Source: Tubiluchus corallicola
Lineage: Eukaryota > Priapulida > Priapulimorpha > Priapulimorphida > Tubiluchidae
Reading direction: 5' to 3'
NCBI GenBank assembly: GCA_030141605.1
Contig: JAQGDQ010000305.1
Coordinates: 62,001 to 126,000 of the forward strand
DNA: 64,000 nt
The translations under genes were made by a program, and so were the position numbers. A model generated the notes under the pieces. The model was not told where the DNA came from. It did not search any database and saw nothing but the letters and a program-made list of their open reading frames with translations. Positions within the stretch are counted from its first letter, which is position 1. Each line of letters begins with the position of its first letter. Shown here piece after piece: positions 1 to 11,269 of the stretch.

Positions 1-1800
1 TCGGTGAATACGAATAAACTACATGCGTGCATTAATGCTATTGGTGGGTAGGAACAACTCGTAGATACACGTTGGTGAATAGCAGGAATAAGCATGAATA
101 AGAATTGTAAACTATGAGTGAGCAGCGCCGTTTGTATGAGATCTAATCAGTTGGAAGTTGGGCGGCCCTGGCAACGCTGTTTCGGGGGGGGGGGGGGGGT
201 AATTCGTCAGACGACATTCCCTTTGCAACCTGTATAATACGTAATTTTTATACAACATTTTCTTAATGCAGTTCTGAATGCAAAAAAGTTATCAGAAAAC
301 TTCTTGCATATTATAAATTTATAGAAAATGAGTTTGGTTGTCAAGATTTCAATTCGTTTTTGTTAACATAATAGTAACTTAATATAACTCCTCCAGAGAC
401 AACAATTTCATGTTCACTCATCATTTGAAAGATTAATATGGCTTCCCTTTCAAAAGATGTTTGCCTTTCAAAATTTAGAGGTGATAATCTGGTTTGGACG
501 TTCTAATAAGGTATTTGTCCATCTGGCGATTAATAGCCATATCTGAAACCTGTAGAATTAGGCTTACTTCTAGATTCTGTAAAAAGATAAGAAGACAATT
601 AGCGATTTAAAAATTAAAAACAAAACAGTTTAAACTCAAAATTAATTTTCCGATGTTTTGACAGAAATTTAAAAAACTGCTCGATGATTATAAAAATTAA
701 TTTCGGTCACTGTTGTCATTTGGTTTTTCAGAAACAGCAAAAATTTTTCTGGTTATTGTCTTGGTAGAGGAAAACTAACCAAAAGTGCATTTTGTGGTGC
801 GTACGTTATCCGTTAGAGAATATTTATCAAAGAGTTTTAATATTACTGTCAAACAGAAAACAGGAAAATAGAGGAAATAATATAGGAGAAGTTATCGTAC
901 TGGATTCCTTCTATTCAGAGAAATTCATGCTTTCGTACTGTAATTCTGTCGGCAAGGAATGGGTAATTTTCTGACGAATCCTGTACACAGTCTTCTTGGC
1001 TCAGTAGTACTTTACCTGGATTGGAGTGCGTAACAAAAGTACCTGGCTATTTATTTTTCCTCATATCTCTGTCCTGTCTGTACCTGATGGTGATGCACAT
1101 GTCAGCTTATTTCGACGAGACACAGCAAAGCGCCTCTTCATTGCAGTGTCTCGCAAATGCGAATTAACTAATAGAGTTATTCAAATTTCAAGCTGCAGTC
1201 CCATCCACACGCTTCCTATTAATGTGGCATCGTCAGATTTGGTGTGAATGATACATAATTAACGATTAGTTGTATTGACGCTTTCTGCGTTCATCATCAA
1301 TTATTAACGTAGAACCAGTTTATGACATTAAGGGCTATGCACGCTTTCGTGCATGTAATGCTAGCCATGCCTGTATCACCGATACTGAGAGGTTTCTTAT
1401 GTGGAAAAATCTTTTCTAAGGATCTTCTTTTTTGCATTGACAAGAAAAAACGTATAAGTATTATGTTTAGTACAAGTTACGAATCGCACATCCTTTAGCG
1501 AATTCTGCGCCAAAGCAGTGTTGCCGGCCATCAAGCATCTCACATTTTTTCGCCTCTGGGGCAGGTACTGTCGGTACGTGGAGTTGCATGAAACCGTCTT
1601 TACACGTGAGGTGACGAACAACAATGTGATCACTGACCACTGGTCAAGGGAGGAAGCACAATGGGCGTTGGTCAGTGTTTCCTTTCATTTTCATCTCCTC
1701 CTAGGGCTTTCGGTTTTTGGGTACTGTGGGGTAGATGTTCACCTGGGGTTTTAAAGAGCTGACAAGTTTTAAACGCTGGAGGTAGGAGCCAAAATGCAAA
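1..1800. other. Upstream non-coding DNA
   Basis: I see no gene. A run of 16 G lies at 184-199 and AT-rich unique-looking sequence follows. Short ORFs here carry no recognisable motif. Confidence 0.6.
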
Positions 1801-1819
1801 ATTTGGAATCTCCTAATTG

Positions 1820-2345
1820 GCGACCTTTTACATACTGAAAGCTAGGGACAAAAAACTCACAGGGTACACTCTCTGGGCAAAGTTATCTATGTATACATGT
1901 CACCCGCATTGTCGGGTTAAAGGTCACGGAGCGGGCGGGTCTTCATTTAGTTTTCTTTATGACCCATCTACTCCCATAGTTTTTGAGTTAGGGCTACAAT
2001 ATTTGGCGTGTTGCTAAGTTGGGTCGTTGCCCTGCACATCACAAAATATGGGACATGCTCGTGTGGCAAATTTTCCGCTAGGGGGCAAAATCTAAAAAAT
2101 GGGGGTCGGGAACAGAAGTGCACCGAGTGTCTAGTAATCGTACCACGTAGCATATCAAATGAAAGGTCTCGATGAGGCGAATCGAATGGTATAGGTCACA
2201 ATGTGAACAGTTAACCTGTGACCCCATTAGGGGCAAAATAGGTGTCGGGGAGACAAATGCCTTACAGGGTCGACCAAAAGTAGCCTGTACGTAGTATGGT
2301 ATTTAATGGTAGTTATGCTCCGATTGGTTAACCTCTGACCCATGG
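1820..2345. repeat. Degenerate tandem repeat, unit about 120-150 bp
   Basis: Related blocks recur in the same order: GCTAGGG(G)GCAAAAT at about 2078 against ATTAGGGGCAAAATA at about 2226, and gTTAACCTgTGACC at about 2211 against GTTAACCTCTGACCC at about 2327. A more diverged copy lies near 1845-1930. The stretch is GC-richer than its flanks. The family is unknown to me. Confidence 0.4.
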
Positions 2346-3215
2346 GCCATGGGTTAAAAAATTGCAAGTTGCGATTTTGTTGTGAAGCATAGTTCCTATG
2401 TAATCAAGCAGCAATGCGAATTCAATGAAATGTAAATTATAATTTTCAAACAAAAGGCAGCATCTTCGCAAGGCCCAATTCTGCAAATATTGTTTGCAAA
2501 ATCTTCAGTTTCTGACCACATCAGAAACATTATACTAGTTAATTTCGCTTATCATCTATTTTATTTTATTGCACATTAATTTAAACGTGCAATCAAGGCC
2601 AAAGAATGGAATAATAAAAATAAGACTATGGAAAGAGACGTAGAATCTAAGTTCCTTAATATATCGTAGGCTAACTATTTGTCAAAATTTAACAGCTTTT
2701 ATCTCTTTTTGGAAAGTTTTGCATTACCAGATGTGACTACAGGTGTATCACTTACCGAGTTGAGCAGAGAATACAGCTGAAAATACGCGATTAGAGAAAT
2801 TACGAAATTACACAAATAACAAAATTTCGACAAACTTTACTAGTTGAAAAGATTAAATCTTGAAACGTGGCAAACCTGCGCGGTAATCAGACCATAATTG
2901 GCCAAAACGGACGTGATTGATTTTTACAGGATTTACGGTTTAAACAGTGCTAAAATTCCACTTTCTGTGCCTGTATCTGAAGATAAAGGCTAGCAACGAT
3001 CCACTAAAATGGCGAACAAAAAACGGGGAGCAAAACTGACATGTGAACAAAAACAATACAACACCACTCCCCCCCATTAGGTATCGGAATTTTGACCCCT
3101 TTCCTCTGTCTTAGATTCTTCACAGAGATCAGATCACCTATATTTGTTTAAGCGCGGAAATATGAATAAATTTAGTTGATATGTACTAACCTTCAGTAAT
3201 ACTTTTGCATTAACT

Positions 3216-3670
3216 TTAACCCTTTCAGTCCCAAATTATTTTTTAATAAGAAAAAAATTTTTGGCTTGGTACTTTTGTTCAGTATGTCCATCTTGTTCAC
3301 ACATAATAATTTTTTTTCTACCTGTGCCCGTGTGCTAAATATAGCCTGTATCCCACGGGATACATTGGGATTCAATGGAAGCATAAAATGTGCTTCATTT
3401 TGCATCTGCTAAAGTATTTAAGACATTTAGTACGCATGCTATGCTGATCTGTACAAAGTCATCTCTAAAGCACTGTACCTTGCGCAGTTTTTTTATGCTA
3501 TGTAGATTTTCTAGTTTGCCATTTTATCACTATTTTTAGTCTATTGTTATTGGCTTAAATCAAAATAACTATTAACAGATCAAATAACTGTCAGTTTTAA
3601 AATTTTATTAATTTTAAAGGCAGAAAATATTTTTGTATCTCACGGGATACAATGGGTATGAAAGGGTTAA
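3216..3670. mobile_element. piggyBac-type non-autonomous element (MITE)
   Basis: The element (3220-3666) is flanked on both sides by TTAA (3216-3219, 3667-3670), the target duplication of the piggyBac superfamily. Its ends are inverted copies beginning CCCTTTCA. The inner parts hold the palindromic word GTATCCC-AC-GGGATAC near the left end and GTATCTCACGGGATAC near the right. No transposase is present. Confidence 0.75.
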
Positions 3671-3804
3671 CTCATCAGACACTTAATGAAAAATCATCCA
3701 AATTTATAGAACATTGATGCACGATTACACTGAAACAGGTATTCTGTAGATTTGACCAGATCCAAGATTGCGTAACCCACAGCAGATGTAGGGTGAGTGC
3801 TTTT

Positions 3805-3870
3805 CGCAACTAAAGTTAAGTAATGCTAACGCTGTTTAGCAGATAAACGGGCGACCGGCCAAAACAACTG
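3805..3870 (+). repeat. 5S rRNA-like SINE head (copy A)
   Basis: ACTAAAGTTAAGTAATGCT and, 30 bp on, GGGCGACCGGCC resemble the internal promoter of 5S rRNA (AAGTTAAGCAACG ... GGGTGACCG). It is followed immediately by a LINE 3' end. Two related copies occur at 25.73 and 34.11 kb. Confidence 0.45.
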
Positions 3871-3875
3871 CTTTT

Positions 3876-4116
3876 GTGCAGTTTCATCTGCCGTACAGCC
3901 CTCAGCAACTTCTCTTAATAAGAGAATCCCTTATTTGTCCGCAGCAGCTGATTCTTTCATGGATAAAGGAGCCTAGAAGATTTAAGCAAGAAACACATGG
4001 CCGTCGTGGTTTTTCAGTTAGTGCTCCACGATTGCGGAATCGTTTACCACTAACTATGCCTGAATTACCAACATTACAAACTTTTAAAAAAACACCTAAA
4101 AGCACACCTTATTATT

Positions 4117-4211
<95 letters not shown>

Positions 4212-4255
4212 TATTATTATTGATTATATATTATTATTATTATTAACCGAACGTA
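3876..4255 (+). mobile_element. LINE 3' end (reverse-transcriptase C-terminus) with ATC/ATT tail
   Basis: The frame at about 3990-4095 reads PRRFKQETHGRRGFSVSAPR followed by LRNRLPLTMPELPTLQTFKK, the characteristic C-terminal tail of jockey-superfamily (CR1/L2-like) LINE ORF2 proteins (family form: RGFSVSAPRLWNSLP...FKK.LKT). Coding stops in an (ATC)n tract at 4116-4211, then ATT repeats, typical for elements that end in microsatellites. It is 5'-truncated and dead. Confidence 0.65.
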
Positions 4256-4777
4256 TTTAAGACACCTCTTTTGTTTCAATGCTGTAAAAACGCTCAGAAT
4301 GCCGAACTGACCTTCGCAAACAAACTAAATGCTCTATTGGTTAGAAGCCGTCCCCGTTCCCCATGCGATAATAAATCCTGTTTTAGAGGAACCTATTGTG
4401 TTCATTTGTAACGCGGAAGATGATAAAACTGAAAATTTATTGAAATGTAAAACCTTGAAGCAGTAAAAAAGTAACCATATTTATTACTATGATATTGACG
4501 TCAAGATTATTATTAACGATGTAACAAAACCACAATTGATTAAGTTTTGATATCAAGCTTGAGGGACAGGAGATGTGGCAAAATTGGGATATAACTTGGA
4601 ATTGACCATGCAGGACTGTTCTATTTTTCTGCTTTCAAGTTTAGTATCAAGCTTTAGTTAATTGTGTGTATTAATTATAAATAAAAATCTAAACATAAAC
4701 GTTGTTATAATCAATTTAATACTTATCAAAGGAAATTTCAAGCTCAAAATTAGAATCACGCTGGTATGGCATTAGAA

Positions 4778-4904
4778 AATGCTGAATTTGATAGGGTAGC
4801 TATAAAGGATAGACTGTCTTGATTACTAGGACAGTCACGCCTATTCGTCCAAGGCGTTTGCAATGTAAGGAAAACGGGTTGGTTCAAATCCTTCCATCAG
4901 CATT
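4778..4904 (+). tRNA. tRNA-like sequence with long arm (pseudo-tRNA or SINE head)
   Basis: The two ends, AATGCTGA (4778-4785) and TCAGCATT (4897-4904), form an 8-bp acceptor-like stem. Between them are an A-box-like TAGCTATAAAGG, a perfect 7-bp stem GACTGTC/GACAGTC around an anticodon-like loop that is too long (11 nt), a variable-arm-like stem CGCCT/AGGCG, and a consensus B box GGTTCAAATCC at 4881-4891. The order suits a class II (Leu/Ser) tRNA, but the D-arm spacing and anticodon loop are wrong. It is probably a decayed nuclear or organelle-derived copy. Confidence 0.35.
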
Positions 4905-5574
4905 ATAACTTTTTCATATTACCTATTCTTCAAGTTTCATATCAAAACTTAATTAATTGTGGGTTTGTATAACACTTGATATGTTGGTTTGATGCAAAAA
5001 AGAAACGAAGTACTAAAGGACGCAGATTTTCCTGAAGTTGTAGGCTCGTGAAAAAGTCTAAAACTATTGCTGTCTGTAAAGGTTGTTCATACTTGAATGT
5101 GGCGAGATCTACGGAGCACATGTTTCAGGGAAATCGTAAATTATTTTTGTATAGTTGGGTATTTGCTTCATTAAGTAATTAACTAATAAATACTTCTAAT
5201 TACCATTATGAATAACTTTGGCGATACCGAGCTTTGCCATTTTTTCGTCTGCATCATGCAAACTCGTTCGTTTACTGTGACCTACTGGTTCTTTTCTCAA
5301 GGCTACCAGACCTTTTATTTGTCGGCTATAACCCAGTTTTTCACGTAGACTGGATATCTTTTTTTCTCCGTGTCATGATCTAGTTTTCTTCCAGATCTGA
5401 TAATTTCGTTGCCGTCTCATGTTTCTTTTCTGACCTTCTGACATATCTCCGACCGCAACCTAATTTTTTTTCTTTTTTATTTAATATAATTATTATTATA
5501 TTATAATATGTATTAATATTATATATTATATTATATTACATAATCTTATATCACAGATTTCATATCGTTTGTAT

Positions 5575-5772
5575 CGTATTTTGTCATGTCATGTCATGTC
5601 ATACCATATCAATTCATGTCATATCATATCATTTCGTATCATATCATATCATATAATGTTATATTATATTGTATCGTATCGCATCGCATCGCATCGTATC
5701 GTATCGTATCGTACCGTACCGTACCGTACCGTGCCGTGCAGCGCCACGCCATGCCATACCATACCATACCAA
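5575..5772. repeat. Pentanucleotide tract with drifting unit
   Basis: A continuous 5-bp periodicity starts as GTCAT/ATCAT, passes through GTATC and GCATC, becomes GTACC, and ends as CATAC. Both strands are open over the tract only because the repeat lacks stop codons; the overlapping ORFs are not genes. Confidence 0.85.
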
Positions 5773-5999
5773 GAGATATTGTGACCGTAATCTTGACCTC
5801 CAAATCCTTGCGTCGCAGATGTAATACAGTTTTCCTGAAAATGACCAAACGCTTCATTCGTGGCCATGACTTGGTTTTCCAATCGCCATGATCAGATGAT
5901 TCTGTCGCGACTAACTTTTCCAATGGCCCTTATCAGATGAGCTGTAACCTTGTTTTTCATGGTAGTGACCACATCCTAATTTTTCTCGTAATTATTAGT

Positions 6000-8900
6000 T
6001 TATCTATCTCGCTGGAGTACCTAGTTTTTTGCGCGCTCCAAATCTTTTATCTTGGTGCTGGGAAGTACGGATTTACTGGTGATTGCTAGCACTAAAAAAT
6101 TCAGTGCTCTTAGAATACTGTCTTGGTACCAGTGGGATTCTGTATTAGCTGCTCGATCAGTTGTGGTCTTGCTGGCAATAAACCCAACAAGACGACGTTC
6201 ACTCAACTCAGTTCTCATCGGACGCCATTTGCTGTAGTAAACTATATCGACTGGTTGTTTAAAGTCTCCCAGTTCTGTGGATAATTGCGCAGGCCTGAAG
6301 CTATTACAGCGATATTGAACGTTGATGATAATCCTCCGATGGTAACATGAGGGTGTTGTGAAACAGGGCATAATCATGTTCATTTAATTGCTTATTAGAC
6401 GATGTTGCCCAGTCTTGATCAGTAATTTGAATTCAATGCAGTTCTACCGCCCAACTTTAATGTTGCGCTTTTTCGAACGTAGTTAGCGCTTGCTGTGACC
6501 CATAGTAATTTCTGTTGAACCACCTGGTCTGATTCGCATTTAGATGAGTGCCAATGCGAGTTGTGCGATTAACACTTAAAAATTGTTCTCATAAGCAGAC
6601 TAGTAAAAATTGGGCAAATGCTTAAATTATTAATGAAAAATCGAGAGAAAATCTTTTTGTGAAAAAGTTTGTGAAAAAAGATCTTGAAAATGCCAAGGAG
6701 GGCGCAGATGAGTTTTACTGATTCATTTATTTCCTGTGGTTTTCTTTGTCGCACTTTAGCGTGCTAATTAAATTACACACTCCCACTAAAATAGGAAAGT
6801 GCAACGCGACGCAGAAAGATAATGACATGAAGCAGCTTACTCGATTTTTTTGGGTTTAAATGTCATCCCGAATATGCAGCCTTTACGTAAGAACACGAAT
6901 TTAACATACTTTGCTGGTCGTTAAAATTTAACTGTTACCAAAGCTCCATCCACAAGCTCCATCCATTACAGGCTAATTACAATCTGCGAGGCACAAAGTA
7001 AGAAAAACACATTAACATTAAAAGTGGTATGCTATTTCTAGGAAAGCAGTTTTTCTAATTGACAATCAGAATTAGTTCTTCATGCGAAAAGATACATGCT
7101 TAGCGTGCACTTACAGTGATTTAGCTGTCAACGCCCATTTCCTGTAGGTGTGGTCTGTGGTTATTTAACTATACATCCTTTGACGAAATCCGTTTTTCCA
7201 CGTGCCGACATGGACTAGAAAACCAATGATTCAAGCAGAAAATAAACGAGTGACCAATAGACATGAAAATAAAACCATACCATAAACTAAGTTTTGGTTT
7301 CAAAACTACAAAACATATATTTGCGCAATGCATTTAGAAATAATAAATAAATCAAGTAATGTCCAATTTTTTGATTTGTTGAATCTAGAATGCATAAATA
7401 ATAAACCAGATTTATAAAATAATTATTTCCTACACTACTTTTAATAGCATTTATGTTTATTGGGCCAATGTGTTACTGAGAATTGATGGTATAGTGTAAG
7501 CGGGTTAATTTTGTGTTTTCTGCAAAATTGATAAAACTGATACATGAACTAAAACTAACACTAACACTAACACTAACTTTATTCCAAACTGTTACAATCA
7601 TAAAAGCAAGTTAAAGAAATTGCAGAAATTCTCGATCAGATTATTTTAAAAAATGGACGAAAAAATTAAAAATAAATGGAAAAATACTTTCAGATTTTTT
7701 AGAAAAACAAATGAGTTATTGTAAGCCTATATGATAAGCGATTTCATAACGACAATTTAAAGCAACACTGTATCTCATGAACCAATAACGCAATAAAAAT
7801 TTTAAATTGTGCAAAATAATAATTATGCAGATATAGATGAATTAGCTAAGTATTTAAAATATTTTTTAAAATTCTTTCAAAAATGCTTAAGCGCTGTAAA
7901 TCTGGAAATATAGAATTGTTTAATAATCAAACATCTCTAAAGATTCACGAGCATCTTTAAATTATAGAGATAAAAATTTGAATTATCAGTTCCGAAATTT
8001 TATAGTTTTTTAATACAGTTCTGTATACTGTATCTATTGCCATCACTTAATGGCGAGGTCTACTCAATGAGATTTTTATCGCGTGACTGGAACATATCTG
8101 TCTAACATGAGCCATTGAAACCATTAGTAAAATAATAAAAGCGATGCTAGAAAACATACACAATCATAGAAAATGCAAGATTATCTCAACTACAGAACAT
8201 TTCATTAAAATAGTAAGTTTTCAGACTTTTTTAAATGGCCGTCATAAGTTTCATAAATAGATGTCGTACAATCTACTTCAACGTTCTTTCAGAGTATGGA
8301 ACCATTCTTCGTCTTTTTCTTTTATCTTATAAAGTCAATTTTGGAAACATTTGATAACACGAATTGAAAATTTAATTTATAGGCTTTCTAGAGTCAGCAT
8401 TTGCGGGAAATGCTTCTGTGCCCATAGGCCGTTTTGTTTTATACAATTCGGCATGCTGCATTTTTGTGTTAAATTATTGAATGGACAGAATAGTTTTTAG
8501 CTAAAGTCAGTGTGAAAACCAAGGAAGTAATGTCTGTTCTATAACAGGTCTGCAACAGCAAACTTGTTATAAAATCGTATAGCTTATGCTGTTTATGTAA
8601 ATGACTATGGTAGCTTTGTCTTTGCAGTAATGCAAATGAAATTGCAAATTCGTCAAAAATTTTACCTACGATACCAAATAATATTCAAGACTGTCGATTC
8701 CCAATGAGATTAAATCATCATGTAAAGTTAAAGGCATTCAACGGTTAAGCAAGCTTCTTATTTAACCGTTTGGTCTTACTTGTGTCATTGTAGAACTGCT
8801 TTCACCTGCGTACGATTTCACTTATTCGTTAGGCTAGTTGGTACAACTGTTCAAACGTGTCATAACTCATAAGATGTTCAAATATAGCACTTTATTTCCC

Positions 8901-9099
8901 GCGTATTCTCTATGTATGCTATGATCTATATAGTCCATTAACGTACTGCGTCAAAAATATATTTATAATTAACTTTACTAGTGCGGCGGCATTTTACGCA
9001 AGAACGTTAATCAAATTTTATTTCCTTATTGACTTTAGTCAGCCGTAACGGCTTGCCTGGCGAATTAAAATTCTTCAGTGTTGCTCTCAAGAAGCCATC
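6000..9099. other. Non-coding DNA upstream of the candidate promoter
   Basis: AT-rich. A 120-codon minus-strand ORF at 6021-6383 shows no motif. A short (CTAACA)n run lies at about 7556-7577. Nothing else is recognisable. Confidence 0.5.
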
Positions 9100-9240
9100 T
9101 TAAAAATTGATGACGTCACGTCTGCGCTTTTAATCGCCATCAGTGATCATTCGTCCCTTGGGAAAAACCTATAAAACCGTTTAGCGGACGAGTTAAACAC
9201 GGCGAACAACTGAAAAGCTGCGCATCTGTTTGCGGTAAAT
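9100..9240 (+). promoter_or_regulatory. Candidate SNAP25 core promoter (CRE and TATA box)
   Basis: A full CRE palindrome TGACGTCA sits at 9111-9118, and 52 bp downstream CCTATAAAACC gives a good TATA box at 9170-9176, which predicts initiation near 9200. A possible first-exon donor GCG|GTAAAT follows at 9235. The surroundings are slightly GC-richer than flanking DNA. The site is on the correct strand about 5.9 kb upstream of the first coding exon, which itself begins with an acceptor, so an upstream 5'UTR exon is required. The link is inference; CRE octamers also occur elsewhere in the window. Confidence 0.4.
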
Positions 9241-10181
9241 TTCAATAAAATTTCATTAACGTTCATGAATATTGAAGCCAGAACGTTTCAAGCGACGACG
9301 ATGATGAATTGTTCAATTTGCTCGTCCTGTATGCTCTGCTGGCTTCTTCAGCGGGCTGTGATTCTGCAAAAGAAAATTAGCTCATTCTGCGTCTGCCCCA
9401 AGCTTAAACGTTATTTACTAAGCAGACGGTAGCTGCAATAGTGCTTATCAGCGTAACTAGTCGCTGTTACACGTCTTCCTGATTTACAATTATAGCTTTG
9501 ACGAGCACGGAGGCGGGATAGGAAACTCAGCAGGAAGGGGAAGGGGAATATTACTGGAAAAAACAGGGAAGAAAAGCGCGCACAGGGAATAGAAGCACTG
9601 TTAAGTTTCTGGTTTAAGTTTAAACTATTCTGGTTATTTCCGGTATCACTTTTGATCCTTCACAACATTTTATCGTCAGTCAGTTTTTCGCATTTATCCA
9701 TTTTCAGTTCCACAAGACCATTTTGTTTTTTCGTACATCCTCTTCTCCTTATGTTAACCTCTCAGTGCTGGGTGCCGACTGCTGCTGTCTAAAAGGAGCA
9801 CTTTTCTAGTTGAGTTTCGTTATAGTACGTATAGTACAATCTTCTCTTTTTTATTTTCATCATAATCTTCTGCCAATTTCCTGTCATTAACTTTATTGCT
9901 TTAGCTTCTAGCGAGTTGTTACTGCTATTTTATTTTTGTTTTTAGTTACCCAAGGTAGATATAATTGTGATAGCATGTACTGTATCTTAGTTACCCAATG
10001 GTTATGTGCTTTAGCGATTGAAAAAGTATGAGTAAAAAGGGTTAAGAGTAGTTCTCACTTGGTCGGTGCCGGTATGCAGTATGGCTAAACTATTCACTGA
10101 CATAATCATCCAAGAGCAGTGGTCTGCTAGCGTAGATTTTTATGTTAATAGCTGACGAGTCTCTATTTGACCAAGGCTTTA

Positions 10182-10548
10182 TACATATACAGAGCCGGAT
10201 TATGACCTTTTGGGCTCCTAGGCTAATGATTTTATGGGAGCCCCATCAGAGGGAGCCACCCTCTAACTGGCCTGCACCTGTCTTGAGTATGTTTTACTCG
10301 TGATATATTTTAGCGGCATTTACATAGCTTGAAGTAAACTTATTACAAATTCTTTAAATAAACTAGAATATCTATCATTTGTTTGCCAGTAAAATATTCT
10401 TTAAGAAATACACTGTTTTACCATTTATTGCAAACCAAATTAGCACACATTTTAACACAACCGTAGTGAAAAAACAGATTTTTTTTACCAAATGTTACCA
10501 AAGCTTTAGGGCCCCAAGCTTGAGAGTCTAATGAGTGTGATACATGAG
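10182..10548. mobile_element. hAT-like non-autonomous element
   Basis: The left end CAGAGCCGGATTA at 10190, followed by a GGGCTCC block, is typical of hAT termini. The right end near 10540 carries GGGCCCCAAGCTTGAG in inverse arrangement. The flanks tacatata (10182-10189) and tacatgag (10541-10548) share TACAT and may be a decayed 8-bp target duplication. No transposase is present. Confidence 0.45.
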
Positions 10549-11269
10549 CCAGCACGTGGATTGTTTTTTTTTATTATGCATTTGATGATGCATCACTGCC
10601 GTACAATTTGGATATGCTTGACGGCCTAATGCAAGTTATAACAGCAAGATGTCTTGCATTATTAATAGGTGTCATTACTTGACACAGTCACATTAATGTG
10701 TTTACTGTGGATAACGTTTGACTTGTTTGAAACGCGTTCTAGACAATTGATCATGCAAGCAATGATTCAAATGCTTAAAGACAAACCTCATTTTATCTTG
10801 GCAACTCTGCTCAGATCAGCTTAAACTGCTAAACTGCTTAGCACACTACAAATGTCTTGTCTAAACTTTCCTATATAAAAAAGAGCAAAGGAGGTAGAGC
10901 AATGACTTTTAGTAGGTTTCTCGAGCTCCTATCTACATATTGAGCTTTAGTATTAGAAATTGTATTCGTTTGCCATCTTATCGTTCGTTTTGCTGTGTTA
11001 TTAGTAATATTTTGCACTTAATGTGTTCTTTCTGTTGATTTTTTCTGCACTCACAACTGCTTATTTGATGAACCTATTATTTCAAAACCGAAACCAAATT
11101 TAGTGCTTTTTGGCCTTTTTGTTCTTTTCTTTATTCAAAATATTGACTATATATATATATATAGTACACAGTGGTGAACAGAAACGTCACGTTTTTTTCT
11201 TTATTGTAGTTCTTTGCATTAATTGTAGCAATTATTGACATTAAGCATTATTACTCCCGTGTTATGCAC

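Noticed and set aside
6021-6383. 120-codon minus-strand ORF
   Set aside because: No motif, no codon pattern or exon signals; length is possible by chance in 64 kb.
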